64,000 nucleotides of DNA from Nitrospira sp. Lineage in GTDB: Bacteria > Nitrospirota > Nitrospiria > Nitrospirales > Nitrospiraceae. Below, piece after piece: positions 20,211 through 29,883 of the stretch. Position 1 is the first letter of the stretch. Each line of letters starts with the position of its first letter. The notes beneath the pieces were generated by a model. The model did no database searches and had not been told where the DNA came from. It saw nothing but the letters and a program-made list of their open reading frames with translations. Position numbers and translations under genes: made by a program. The stretch is taken from positions 1-64,000 of the forward strand of contig JARFXP010000003.1 in the NCBI GenBank assembly GCA_029194675.1, written 5' to 3'.

Positions 20211-21920
20211 TCAGGCAAAGTCCGAACGCCAGAGATGGACTGCCCGCTTGGCGAGTCTTCGTTGCCGCTCATTCAACAGTTCGAGCGTCCACTGTTCAGT
20301 AGCCATCTCAGTTACCTGGCGCGACAATGTGTAGGCGCTTTGCCCGTAGGCCGTGAGCTTGCTCGCATAAGAGAGGTTGCCGACTTGGCGATTCAGAGCA
20401 GGCTCCAAGAGAGTGAGATTGCCTAGCCTGTATACAGCCGAATCCCAATGTGCCCGAGGAAAGTGCTCGTTCCAGTCATCGAGCGGGTTCTCTGGCAGAA
20501 TATGCTCGATTGTGGCGGGATCCGTATCAGGGTCGCAGGCACGGCCGGATGCGTCCTGTTCAAAGAGAGCAAGCATATATTTCGCCAACTTCTTTCGTTG
20601 TCCCGCGGTTTCCAGCGTCAACAATGCGAAGTCTTGCTCGAACTTTCCATCCTCCACGTAGATGGGCTTCAGTCGTTCAAATATGTGCCCGGGGGTGACC
20701 GCGATCCCATCGAGGACCGCCTTCGCTGCCCCATGATAGATCGGTTCGAGCGCATTCGTGTTGAGGCTGCTCACCACGGAATACCGGAAGGAGATGACGC
20801 TGATGAGCCTGAGGAGACGGACAAAGTCCGCTTTCGAGAGTTTCTCCCATGCGGCAAAGATAAGCGGCGTCATCTGTCGCACGCGAAACAGGTTCAGTTC
20901 ACGGATAAATGGCCTGGCATCGGTCAGTTCGGCCCAATATCCATGGTTAGGGTCGGACAAGGCTGCAAACAGTTCTGCGCGAGCTTCTAGAGCATCAAGT
21001 AGCGCAAAGACATCCTGCGGAGCCCGCGCCCGCTCTCTCACCAACTTGAAAAGGCGCTCACTTCGAATCTTCGGTTGTTCACATAGGAGATGATACCGAA
21101 GGAATTCAGGAAAACGTTCCTGTCGGACCGTGGCAACCAGCGACCGCCAGCGCCGCTGCAAGATCTGCAGATCGGCCGCTACTTGAACACGAGAAAACAA
21201 ATAGTTCTTCAGCAAATCGGTGGTCGTCAGCTCGAGCCCCCGGGCGTTTAGCGTTTCGAACACCGTGTAGGCGTTTATTTGATCCTCTACCGTGATCAAG
21301 ATAAACATGAGCTGTCGAGCGACCGTTTCGGATAATAACTCGGCTAGGATCGTGCCATCGGTTCCGAATTCCGGCACACCATTCAGTTGCTTGTGATAGT
21401 ACTCGAAGCATTCCCACAGCAAGCGGTTCGACTTCGGTAGTCCCCGAGGATTCAAGGGGGGACGTAGCTGCACAAGATAGTCCTGATAGAACGCGTTGTC
21501 CGTCTCATTCAAAAACAGCTTACTACTCTCAACAAGTGAAGCCGGGTCTTTCTCGCCAATGAACCGACTTCGCAGTCCAGCTGCCCGTTCGCGGTTGGCG
21601 TCCGGGTCCTTACCGCCCTCTGCCATTTTTCTGAGCTTGGCTATGACCGCAAGGGACAGGAGGCTCAATGTTGCCAGCCTCTGTTGGCCATCAATAATAA
21701 GGAACTCTCGATCGCTCTTTCCTTCCACGACGAGAGCGCCCATATAGTGCCGGTCATCCGGCCGGCCGCGCAGATCGATGATGTCGTTCCAGAGGTCCTC
21801 CCACTGCTCCTCTTCCCAAGAGTAGTCGCGCTGGTAAGGAGGCACCCGATAAATCCTCCCGTTCCCGATCAGTTCGAGCAGATTGGTCGTGCGGGTGTTT
21901 AAGAGATTTGTTCTGGCCAT
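20211..21920 (-). CDS. DUF262/DUF1524 protein (GmrSD-like restriction component)
   Basis: A 569-residue protein. The N-terminal DUF262 domain has PYQRDYSWE (about 28-36) and DGQQRL (77-82), the ParB-like nucleotide-binding signature. The C-terminal part has TIEHILPENP and LGNLTLLEPALNRQVGN, which is the His-Asn arrangement of DUF1524 HNH nucleases. Such fused proteins resemble GmrSD-type enzymes that cut modified DNA. The gene is the first of three closely packed genes on this strand (DUF262, methyltransferase, DUF499). A tandem repeat lies in its upstream region at 22139-22180. Confidence 0.88.
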   Translation of the reverse strand: MARTNLLNTRTTNLLELIGNGRIYRVPPYQRDYSWEEEQWEDLWNDIIDLRGRPDDRHYMGALVVEGKSDREFLIIDGQQRLATLSLLSLAVIAKLRKMAEGGKDPDANRERAAGLRSRFIGEKDPASLVESSKLFLNETDNAFYQDYLVQLRPPLNPRGLPKSNRLLWECFEYYHKQLNGVPEFGTDGTILAELLSETVARQLMFILITVEDQINAYTVFETLNARGLELTTTDLLKNYLFSRVQVAADLQILQRRWRSLVATVRQERFPEFLRYHLLCEQPKIRSERLFKLVRERARAPQDVFALLDALEARAELFAALSDPNHGYWAELTDARPFIRELNLFRVRQMTPLIFAAWEKLSKADFVRLLRLISVISFRYSVVSSLNTNALEPIYHGAAKAVLDGIAVTPGHIFERLKPIYVEDGKFEQDFALLTLETAGQRKKLAKYMLALFEQDASGRACDPDTDPATIEHILPENPLDDWNEHFPRAHWDSAVYRLGNLTLLEPALNRQVGNLSYASKLTAYGQSAYTLSRQVTEMATEQWTLELLNERQRRLAKRAVHLWRSDFA

Positions 21921-22138
21921 GAAACAACCGCCTTTCCCAAGTGATCGGCTTACCCGATTAGTGCTTTGCTGATGAAGCTTGGTTACCTTGACAGCGACTC
22001 CATGTCCCTAAGACATGTCGTTCTCCAAAGGTCTTGGCTCATGCATTGAGCCTGTTCCTCGTAGCAATTCGCATTTGCCTGCGGTCATCCTGGAACATGC
22101 TAGCCACGAAGCAGCGCTTTATCAATGCGTTGCAAGAA

Positions 22139-22180
22139 GAATTGCGTTGGAATTGCGTTTTTATTGCGCCGAATTGCGTT
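22139..22180. repeat. Four tandem ~11-bp repeats (AATTGCGTT)
   Basis: The unit GAATTGCGTT occurs at 22139, 22150 and 22171, with a weaker TATTGCG copy between the last two, giving spacings of 11, 11 and 10 bases. That is close to one helical turn, so bound proteins would line up on one face. It lies between the helicase gene and the DUF262 gene, upstream of the latter. It may be an operator, an iteron-like site, or a simple tandem duplication. Confidence 0.55.
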
Positions 22181-22253
22181 TTGCACCGACCACGAATCCA
22201 TTAATAAAGACATAAAGGTCTTTCCACCAGAGCCTACAATTCGTCTGGCGTGA

Positions 22254-25200
22254 TCATCCAGGGATCTCCGCTCTCGCTATCAGCTCCGGGAAACCATAAT
22301 TCACGCTGGTGACGCCAAAGTCCGGTTCACGCTGAAACGGTTGGCGAACGTAATGAACTCGGTGCGAGTTGTCATCGAGAAATTCGACAATGGCCAGAAT
22401 GAAGTCGTCGGGCTTGTTTAGCGAATACAGAATTTCGTTCTTGGTGACTGCGATGGTGCCCGCCCCTGTCACTCGCCCCTTCACCTCGAGAAACCGCAGC
22501 TTGCCAGTTCCAGGAACTCGGCTCTCGATGTCGTAACCCAGTTTGTCCTGTTCTCGATCCACCGGATTAAAGCCGAGGCTGCGTTCGATCTCCATAACCA
22601 CTGCACGTGCACGTGCCGCCGAGGCTTGAGTGTCGGGCGACTCCGCACTCGTCGGCTTGGATCGCCCTGCCATCGCCACGAGAAGACCCATGGGGACAAC
22701 CATCAGCCCCCCGATAATCACAGGTGGCAAGGGCGACAGCTGCCGCTCCTGCTTCAGCTCCTCAAGGCGTTTCTCCAATCGAGCTTGTAGACCATCAGCA
22801 CGTTTGCGAGCTTCAGCTGAATTGAGCCTGGCATTTGCTTTACCCGCCTGCTCCTGGAGCTTGAGCTGTTCGGCTCGATGGTCCCAGTAGGTGATTTCTT
22901 TCGTCAGGCGTTCTTTGACAGCAGCTTCGGTTTTCGCGATGAGATCGAGCTTCCGCGAGCGGACCTCTTGAAGGTGTTCCGGCACCACGTTGGCTACTGC
23001 GTAGCCCTGGGCCTTGTGCTCCAGCTCGCGTGTGAGCCATGCGCATTCCGGTCTAGCCAGAATCGCCTCTATGGACGGCTCGTCGGACTTGAGGGGACGA
23101 TAGTCCAGATACGGAGCGTAATGCAGGTGCCTCGCGGTACCGTTTTCGTCGAGTTCGATGTAGAGCATGCGCTTCGAGACTACACGACGATCGCCGGACC
23201 GTGTCAGACTCGCGTCTTGGATGGCATGTTCCACATAAAACAGCACCCGCGGCTTTGTGCCTAGGTCTCGCTCGTCCACCAGTATCGTGCCGCGCTTCAG
23301 AAGATCCCTGTTCCGTTCAAGGGTCAGATCGATCGTCGCTTCCAGCAGCGGATGCCCAGGGCAGACGAAGGCTGCCGGTGCTTGGCCTTGCGGAGCCACC
23401 AGCGCTTTTTCAAATGCGATGCGCTCATAACGCGGTAGGATGGGCTCCCCAATCCCAATCAGACGATCCCGATTGCGAACGGGAGCGGGGACGTGCGTGA
23501 TTTCATACCGCCGAGACTCCCGCTGTTTTGGTGTTCCACCCAAGCGCTGAAAGGCTTCAAGAAAGAACGACTCGATGTAATGCGGCTGGAGGCGTCTTGC
23601 TTCGGCTCGTTCCATATCTTCCCTGATGCGATAGACGCGGCTGGCATCCATCGCATCGTGCGCGAGTGCCCGCTCTTCCAGAAGGTCCTGCAGTTTGTTT
23701 CGATCGAACGCATCTGCTACCACTCGCGTGAGGCGCTCCTGCACATCCGGTCTTTCGCCGTATCGTATCGCTTCGATGAGCAGATCACGAAGCTGCTTGC
23801 CGTCAAACTGGAGCTTGCCGAGTACATCGAAAACCTTCCCGCCAAGCGCGTTCCTTGCTTCCTCTAGCTTCTCCAGGAACCTCCGATATACGTCACCCTC
23901 TCGTGTCTCCTCTGCCACAAGATTCCAGAGATGACAGACTTCGGTCTGGCCAATGCGGTGAATGCGACCGAAGCGCTGCTCAATCCGATTGGGATTCCAT
24001 GGAAGGTCGTAGTTCACCATCAGGTGGGCACGTTGCAAGTTGATGCCTTCGCCCGCAGCGTCGGTCGCAAGCAATACTTGCACTTCAGGGTCGTGCTTGA
24101 AAGACTCCTGCGCCTTCATTCGCTCTTCCCTGCCCATCCCGCCATGGATGATGACCAAGGCTTCCTTCCGCCCAAGAAGTGTCCCGATGCGATTCTCTAA
24201 ATAATTCAGCGTGTCCCGGTGTTCAGTGAAGATGACAAGCTTTTGACGAGCCGAGGATGTAGGCTTGGGAATGCCACCCTTTCCATAGGGCGGGGAACTT
24301 TCGGCGACATGATTCGCAAGAGCTGCTGGGGTGAAAATGACACCGAACAAGCTGGCGAGCTCACGCCATTTGGTATCCGTGCCGCTTTTACGAACTGTGA
24401 GTGCGAGAGCTTCAAGCCCCTTGAGCGTTTCAATCTCCGCTTTGAGTTCTGCAATGGTTCGTGCCGCTGTCGCCTGGTCAAGGATTTCTTCCTCGGCTTG
24501 CTCGACCTCGTTGTCCGGTGCGTCTTCGAGATCCTCCACATCATCGGCATCAAGCGTGGGGCCAGTGGTTGGGACGGCAGGGGCGGGTTGCCCACCACGC
24601 TGAAGCAGTTCAAGTTCGCGCTGCCGGCTTTCTAGCCGCTCGCAACGGCGACGCAGTGACTGATAGATCGCCTCCGGTGAGGATGCCAGTCTCCGTTGGA
24701 GAATCGTGAGGGCAAATCCAACGGTTCCAGCCCGTTTGTCGTTTTGCAGAGCCTCGGCCCGGTTGAACTCATCGCGGACATAGTCGGTGACGGATTGGTA
24801 TAACTGGGCTTCTGGGTCGGACAATTTATAGGGAACGGTATAGGCCATGCGCTCCGGGAACAGCGGAGTGGCATCAAATTTGAGGAGGCTCTCCTTTACC
24901 ATGCGACGCATGAGATCGGACACGTCCACTTGATGGACGCCATCGCGAAATCGCCCCTCAAAGCGGTCCCCATCGAGCAGCGCCATGAAGAGCTGGAAGT
25001 CCTCCTCCTTTCCATTGTGAGGTGTGGCTGTCATTAACAGGAAATGCCGTGTCAGGGTAGAAAGGAGTTGCGCGAGGCGGTAGCGTTTCGTGTACTTGAT
25101 CTCCCCGCCAAAATACGTCGCAGATAGCTTGTGAGCTTCGTCACAGACGATGAGGTCCCATCGACAATCAGGGGCTTGAAGCTTTTGCTGCACATCTTCA

Positions 25201-25835
25201 TTGCGCGAGAGCTTATCGAGGCGGGCGATGACGAGATTCGTCTCAAGGAACCAGTTTCCTGTCCGCGCGGCTTCGAGTTTATCGTTTGTCAAAATCTCGA
25301 ACGGGAGCTGAAACCGACGGTAAAGTTCATCCTGCCATTGCTCAGCAAGGCTCCCTGGACACACGACGAGACATCGCTGAAGATCGCCCCGCGCGATCAT
25401 CTCTTTCATCAACAGTCCGGCCATAATGGTTTTCCCGGCTCCGGGATCGTCGGCAAGCAGGAATCGGAGGGGTTGCCGCGGAAGCATCGCGTCGTAGACC
25501 GCCGTAATCTGATGCGGTAGTGGCTCCACTACTGATGTATGAACGGCAAGAACAGGATCAAATAGATGAGCAAGTCGTATTCGATGAGCCTCGGAAACTA
25601 AGCGGAAGAGAGCCCCATCACCATCGAAGCTCCAGGGCCGGCCTGCTTCGACGACCTCCAGGCGTGGTTCATCATGGCGGTAGAGCAACTGATTGGCGAC
25701 CCGTCCGCCTGGATCTTTGTAGGTGAGCTCAATTGCCTCGGAGCCGAACCATTGCACATTGACAACCGTAACGAGGGCATCAGGAAGGATGCCACGAATG
25801 GCTGCGTTTGGTTGGAGGTCTTCGAGCTTGCTCAT
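22254..25835 (-). CDS. SNF2-type helicase with C-terminal DUF3883 domain
   Basis: A 1193-residue protein. The N-terminal helicase half has Walker A DDPGAGKT (129-136) and the DEAH box (CDEAHKLS). The second half has HRIGQTEVCHLWNLVA (motif VI as in SNF2 proteins). An acidic spacer, a coiled-coil-rich part and one hydrophobic helix (IIGGLMVVPMGLLVAMAG) follow. The C-terminal DUF3883 domain has GYDIES ... LRFLEVKGR, an E-x-K pattern as in the PD-(D/E)XK nuclease fold. It is probably a DNA translocase with a nuclease-like end. It is the furthest upstream gene of the putative defence cluster, separated from DUF262 by 333 bases, so it may have its own promoter. Confidence 0.9.
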   Translation of the reverse strand: MSKLEDLQPNAAIRGILPDALVTVVNVQWFGSEAIELTYKDPGGRVANQLLYRHDEPRLEVVEAGRPWSFDGDGALFRLVSEAHRIRLAHLFDPVLAVHTSVVEPLPHQITAVYDAMLPRQPLRFLLADDPGAGKTIMAGLLMKEMIARGDLQRCLVVCPGSLAEQWQDELYRRFQLPFEILTNDKLEAARTGNWFLETNLVIARLDKLSRNEDVQQKLQAPDCRWDLIVCDEAHKLSATYFGGEIKYTKRYRLAQLLSTLTRHFLLMTATPHNGKEEDFQLFMALLDGDRFEGRFRDGVHQVDVSDLMRRMVKESLLKFDATPLFPERMAYTVPYKLSDPEAQLYQSVTDYVRDEFNRAEALQNDKRAGTVGFALTILQRRLASSPEAIYQSLRRRCERLESRQRELELLQRGGQPAPAVPTTGPTLDADDVEDLEDAPDNEVEQAEEEILDQATAARTIAELKAEIETLKGLEALALTVRKSGTDTKWRELASLFGVIFTPAALANHVAESSPPYGKGGIPKPTSSARQKLVIFTEHRDTLNYLENRIGTLLGRKEALVIIHGGMGREERMKAQESFKHDPEVQVLLATDAAGEGINLQRAHLMVNYDLPWNPNRIEQRFGRIHRIGQTEVCHLWNLVAEETREGDVYRRFLEKLEEARNALGGKVFDVLGKLQFDGKQLRDLLIEAIRYGERPDVQERLTRVVADAFDRNKLQDLLEERALAHDAMDASRVYRIREDMERAEARRLQPHYIESFFLEAFQRLGGTPKQRESRRYEITHVPAPVRNRDRLIGIGEPILPRYERIAFEKALVAPQGQAPAAFVCPGHPLLEATIDLTLERNRDLLKRGTILVDERDLGTKPRVLFYVEHAIQDASLTRSGDRRVVSKRMLYIELDENGTARHLHYAPYLDYRPLKSDEPSIEAILARPECAWLTRELEHKAQGYAVANVVPEHLQEVRSRKLDLIAKTEAAVKERLTKEITYWDHRAEQLKLQEQAGKANARLNSAEARKRADGLQARLEKRLEELKQERQLSPLPPVIIGGLMVVPMGLLVAMAGRSKPTSAESPDTQASAARARAVVMEIERSLGFNPVDREQDKLGYDIESRVPGTGKLRFLEVKGRVTGAGTIAVTKNEILYSLNKPDDFILAIVEFLDDNSHRVHYVRQPFQREPDFGVTSVNYGFPELIARAEIPG

Positions 25836-26073
25836 TGGGTGAAATATAACCTCGCGCCTGTCTTTTTACGGCATGGATTTGTATTTCGGGCGCGCAAGCA
25901 TAGCCACTTTCACGTATTGCAACAAGCGGCGACAAACAACAAGTACGATGCTGCGGCTGCATAGATGCACGTTTCAACCCAACGACACAGTCGCCTTACT
26001 GTGAATAGTAAAGCCAGGGCCCTATACCTATAACCGTTCCAAAAATTTCACTACGGATGGAATAATAACCGAT

Positions 26074-26505
26074 CTACTGTCCTTCAATTCTCCATCCTGA
26101 ACCGTATGGATTGTTCGGTGAGTCGTGTTTGAACCGGCTGCCCGCACCGAATGGGTTATTGATCGAATCCTGCGAAAACGGCGACCCATACCGGCCGAAG
26201 CGGTTTGCAGTCGAGTCCGGATCGAACGGGTTGGCGCTCAGCTTGCCGCGATAGTTGTCCTGCTGGTCGTACAGTCTCGGCGCCTCAGTGGCGAAAGGAT
26301 TCGTTGCTGATTTATTGCTGAAGGGACTGCCGTAGGGACTGAAGGGATTGTTGATGCCGTTCGGCGCGAAGGGACTACCTTTGCCGAACGGATTGGCGGT
26401 GGACTCGTACAGAAACGGATTCGCACTGAGATTGCCGAGATCTTCCGCACCAGCCTGGGTCGCCACCAATACCAATGCATTCAAGACAATCAGTGCCTGC
26501 TTCAC
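26074..26505 (-). CDS. Secreted NPF-repeat protein
   Basis: A 143-residue protein. A signal peptide (first 20 residues, ending AGAED) is followed by low-complexity repeats: SANPF, TANPFG, GSPF, INNPF, YGSPFS. The repeats are rich in Asn, Pro, Phe, Gly and Ser and would not form a classic globular domain. A ribosome binding site (GGAGGGGAGG) precedes the ATG. The role is unknown. It lies inside the left insertion, next to its right edge. Confidence 0.7.
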   Translation of the reverse strand: MKQALIVLNALVLVATQAGAEDLGNLSANPFLYESTANPFGKGSPFAPNGINNPFSPYGSPFSNKSATNPFATEAPRLYDQQDNYRGKLSANPFDPDSTANRFGRYGSPFSQDSINNPFGAGSRFKHDSPNNPYGSGWRIEGQ

Positions 26506-26951
26506 GATATCCTCCCCTCCTTACATATACCTTCCATTTCCCTCGCTCGTCCTGAAGCGACTTTACGCACTGATTGAAGCCCTCGATCGACGCCCGCGCT
26601 GCTTATTCCTGGCCTCCCCAATTGGGTTAGATGGCCACGATCATAATAGTAGGGCGTGACAGGGCGGGTCACAAGACAAAGGCGTGAACAATTGACCAAA
26701 AACTTCGGATGTACGGTGACTTAGAAGGAAAGGCGGGATGGACCCATCACCTGAGGCGTGACATCCAAGGTCACCTGCCTACGCGGGAAGCCATGGTTGC
26801 CCGTCCCCGCAGTACTCTGCTACGGAGGATGGATGAAGCCTTGGCGAAGCGGAACTGTGAGGCTTCGTCTGCGCTGGATGCTGGGAAAAGCACTGGTAGG
26901 ATTTATCCGTGCACCGTTATTATGAGGCGCACGGCACGAGCAAGCTTGGAT

Positions 26952-26996
26952 TGGTGAGCCGACTGGGACTCGAACCCAGGGCCCTCGCCTTAAAAG
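26952..26996 (-). repeat. 3' half of tRNA-Lys (att site between the two insertions)
   Basis: Forty-five bases match the intact tRNA-Lys from its CCA end to the anticodon loop (TTAAAAG) with one substitution; the match stops abruptly beyond. Together with the intact tRNA at 31003-31078 it flanks a 4-kb element ending in an integrase gene, which is what site-specific insertion into a tRNA 3' end leaves. Confidence 0.85.
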
Positions 26997-27046
26997 CACC
27001 GATATTTCTGAACTAAATCAACAAGATCACTCCACGGAATCGTCCG

Positions 27047-27503
27047 ATGAGTGACAAGGATTTCCAACGAGTTACAGTAAGCGTGTCCGATATAGGACAC
27101 CCCTCTTCGCGTCGTTCTCTTCCGTCACGCCGGAATCACGTCACCCAGAAAGTCCGCGTTGCTGGACGTACCCTCTATATCTCCGTTCACGACGATCCGG
27201 CTCCAGCTGAACTATTCCTTCGAGTGAAAGGGGCCGACTGCACCCCGGAGCTCATCGGTCTGTATGACGTGATCGCCCGTTTGATGAGTCTCGCCTTGCA
27301 GTATGGTGCCCTCCCTCGACAAGCTCGGTGAGCTCCTTGCCGGCGCCCAATTTGCCCCATGCGGGCCCGTGTCTGGACACGATCGCTTGAAACATTGTTC
27401 CAGTCTCCCCGATCTCATCGGGCTGCATCTGTTGGTGGAGTCCTGCGGGCGTGACAACCTCGCGCATGGACCGAGGGCGACAGCAAAGGAGGCCATTGCG
27501 TAA
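27047..27503 (+). pseudogene. TSCPD-domain gene, frameshifted
   Basis: The first frame (27047-27331) has KVRVAGRTLYISVHDDPAP, ELFLRVKGADC and IGLYDVIARLMSLALQYGA. The second frame (to 27503) has ELLAGAQFAPCGPVSGHDRL and HLLVESCGRDNLAH. Together they form the TSCPD domain found at the C-terminus of B12-dependent ribonucleotide reductases and as separate proteins in phages. A one-base shift near 27300 breaks the gene. It stands immediately after the att copy of the right insertion. Confidence 0.7.
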
Positions 27504-27577
27504 GGCAAGGGGGGGGGGTGGGCGCTCTAAGGTGTGAATTTTGAAGCAGTATCATTGATTAATGGGACGGGTGAACG

Positions 27578-27991
27578 ATGGCAGTCAAGGATCGAGTCAA
27601 GCGCCACCGCGCGATCAGGCGACAGCAGAATCTTCATCGGCTCGATGTCTGGACCAGTCAGCCGACGATCACCGAGATTCGGAGGGTAGCCGGCGCGCTG
27701 GATCTGGCGGTGTGGTCGGTTGTGGAGAATGCGCTAAAGGGATACATCGCTGAATACCGTGCGATTCTAGCCGAAGGAAAGGGGTTGCGGGAGCAACGAG
27801 ACCGCCTTCTGCCGTACGTGCGCTCGCCTGGATACCAAGACCAGGTTCAGGATCACCAACACCAGGTGGCAGCCTATAAGACGCGTCTGGACCGGTTTCT
27901 CGCTCCCGTCGGCCCGACCGATCCAGGAGGAAGGACAGCCGTTACCGGAAACGAAACGCAGGGCAACGCCTCGGGAGAAGGCATGCCGTGA
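27578..27991 (+). CDS. Small basic protein of mobile-element type
   Basis: A 137-residue protein with a very basic N-terminus (KDRVKRHRAIRRQQNLHRL), then a helical segment (ITEIRRVAGALDLAVWSVVENALKG can fold as a helix-turn-helix or ribbon-type end), a coiled region and a Gly-rich tail. It may bind DNA. No family is recognised. It lies among phage-like fragments in the right insertion. Confidence 0.5.
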   Translation: MAVKDRVKRHRAIRRQQNLHRLDVWTSQPTITEIRRVAGALDLAVWSVVENALKGYIAEYRAILAEGKGLREQRDRLLPYVRSPGYQDQVQDHQHQVAAYKTRLDRFLAPVGPTDPGGRTAVTGNETQGNASGEGMP

Positions 27992-28054
27992 GGCCTGCGA
28001 GCAGGGAGAAAACAGAGACACGGCGGGTGTGTCGGACGGCCTTACGACCCGGGG

Positions 28055-28405
28055 GTGAGTGGAAATCCCAGTGGCCGGCCAAAGCGCACGGTGGAAGAGT
28101 TTCAACTGATCCAGGCTTGCCAGGAGAAAACCCCTGCCGCCAAGGCGGGGATGGACCGGCCACCACCTGCGAAACGCATCGCTCGCCCACGCGCACTGTC
28201 ACTCTCGCTGCAGAATCCTCTCCGGCACTCCGGTTCCGGTCTTGCCCCATGGCAACATCAAGGCCACGATCTGGCGACGTCCACAAGTGGCAGGCAAAAC
28301 ACCCACGGTTTCAGATGCACTTCACCCACGCGTTGTGTCTGGGAAGCCAAGAGGGAGGAGATCCTCCGCAAGATTCACCGGGCTAAACAGGTGCTGACTT
28401 TATAA
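28055..28405 (+). pseudogene. Remnants of phage-type genes
   Basis: The start has SGNPSGRPKRTVEEFQ, typical of the DUF5681 opening of phage proteins, but the rest is not protein-like. In another frame near 28250 a GNIKATIW stretch matches the decayed gene at 13386-13630. The segment therefore holds fused remains of at least two genes. I do not expect a working product. Confidence 0.45.
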
Positions 28406-28479
28406 CTATTTGAGAGACTCTACACCAGGGACTTCTGCTACCTCCCGAAGCAATCCCAATGCGAAGACATGTCAGCTTC

Positions 28480-29883
28480 TTACCGGTATGGAGCCCAGGG
28501 ACGCGGTAGGCGATTGATGCCATCCAGTGCGGCGACTTTGTAACATTCCGCCAGAGTCGGGTAATTGAAGACCGTGTCGATGAAATAGTGAATTCGACTA
28601 CGATGAGCCATGATGGCCTGACCAATGTGGATGAGCTCCGTAGCCCCTTCTCCGATGATATGGACGCCGAGCAATTCGTAGGTCTGCCGGTGAAACAAGA
28701 GCTTGAGCATGCCGGTTTCGTCCCCCATCAGCAGCCCACGGGCGATCTCTTTATAGCGAGCGATGCCCACGGCATAGGGCACCCCGGCCTGAGTAAGTTC
28801 TGCCTCGTTCCGTCCCACCATGGAGATTTGCGGAATGGAGTAAATGCCGTAGGGCAACAACGAATTGTCGGTATGATTCGGATGGCCGAAGGCATCGCAG
28901 GAGGCATGGCGGCCTTGCTGCATGGAGGTCGAGGCAAGGGCCGGAAAGCCGATGACGTCGCCGGCCCCATAGATATGCGGAACCGCGGTCTGGAAGTGTT
29001 CGTTCACGCTCAGGCGACCCCGATTGTCCGGTTTCAATCCCACCGCTTCCAGGTTGAGCCCCTTTGTCGCGCCGACCCGGCCGATCGCATACATGAGCGT
29101 GGATGCTTGGATCGGCTTGGCCTGTCGCAAACCGACATGGATAGAATTGTCAGACTCCTTCTTGATCGCGAGGACTTCTTCATCGTGATACAGGGTGACG
29201 CCATAGTCTTTCATCTGTCGCTGGAGATTGTCGATGACCTCGGCATCGGCAAACTCTAACAGACGAGGTCGCTTGTCGATGAGGGTGGTGGGAATTCCCA
29301 GCGCAGCAAGCATGGAGGCGTACTCTGTGCCGATGACCCCACCTCCGACGATCACGATGGAAGAGGGAAGCTGCCTTAGGGTCAGGAGCCCGTCCGTATC
29401 GATGATGGAGGAGTCGTCGAACGGGATCGCGCGCGGGCGGCTTGGTTCTGTGCCAACGGCGATGACGATGAAATCTGCCGTGTGTTCGCTTGGACCGCTC
29501 CGGTGTTGGATGAGGAGACGGTGTGGATCGAGAAAACTGGCTGATCCGAAAATCAGATCAACGCGGTTCCGAGCCATCTGATCGTGCACGATCCTGACCT
29601 CGTTCGTGATGACGTAGTTGGCGTGGCGGGCGAGTTCCTCGATTGTAACTGTTTGCTTGAGTCGGTACGGGGTGCCATAGATGCTGCGCTGTGGAATTCC
29701 GGAAAAATAGAGCACGGCTTCGCGCAGGGCCTTACTCGGAATCGTGCCGGTGTTGATGCAGACGCCTCCGACGACTTCCTTCTTCTCGATCAAGCCCACC
29801 TTCTTACCAAGTTTGGCCGCCTGCACGGCGGCCTTTTGGCCGGCCGGTCCCGTGCCGATGACGAGTAGGTCGTAGTGTGCCAT
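28480..29883 (-). CDS. sthA: Soluble pyridine nucleotide transhydrogenase
   Basis: A 467-residue flavoprotein of the disulfide-reductase fold. FAD motif GTGPAGQKAA is near residue 11, NAD motif GGGVIGTEYA lies in the middle, and the C-terminal dimer domain has GVHIIGEGATELIHIGQ. In place of the redox CxxxxC pair it has VCINTGTIPSKALREAV, with Thr in the position of the second Cys, as in Si-specific transhydrogenases. It exchanges reducing equivalents between NADH and NADP or the reverse in the cytoplasm. It is the only metabolic gene between the two tRNA-Lys copies 26952 and 31003, so it may have travelled with the mobile element. Confidence 0.9.
   Translation of the reverse strand: MAHYDLLVIGTGPAGQKAAVQAAKLGKKVGLIEKKEVVGGVCINTGTIPSKALREAVLYFSGIPQRSIYGTPYRLKQTVTIEELARHANYVITNEVRIVHDQMARNRVDLIFGSASFLDPHRLLIQHRSGPSEHTADFIVIAVGTEPSRPRAIPFDDSSIIDTDGLLTLRQLPSSIVIVGGGVIGTEYASMLAALGIPTTLIDKRPRLLEFADAEVIDNLQRQMKDYGVTLYHDEEVLAIKKESDNSIHVGLRQAKPIQASTLMYAIGRVGATKGLNLEAVGLKPDNRGRLSVNEHFQTAVPHIYGAGDVIGFPALASTSMQQGRHASCDAFGHPNHTDNSLLPYGIYSIPQISMVGRNEAELTQAGVPYAVGIARYKEIARGLLMGDETGMLKLLFHRQTYELLGVHIIGEGATELIHIGQAIMAHRSRIHYFIDTVFNYPTLAECYKVAALDGINRLPRPWAPYR

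Noticed and set aside
26709-26957. Small plus-strand frame before the att fragment
   Set aside because: Its composition is not protein-like, and its last part reads into the tRNA fragment region.
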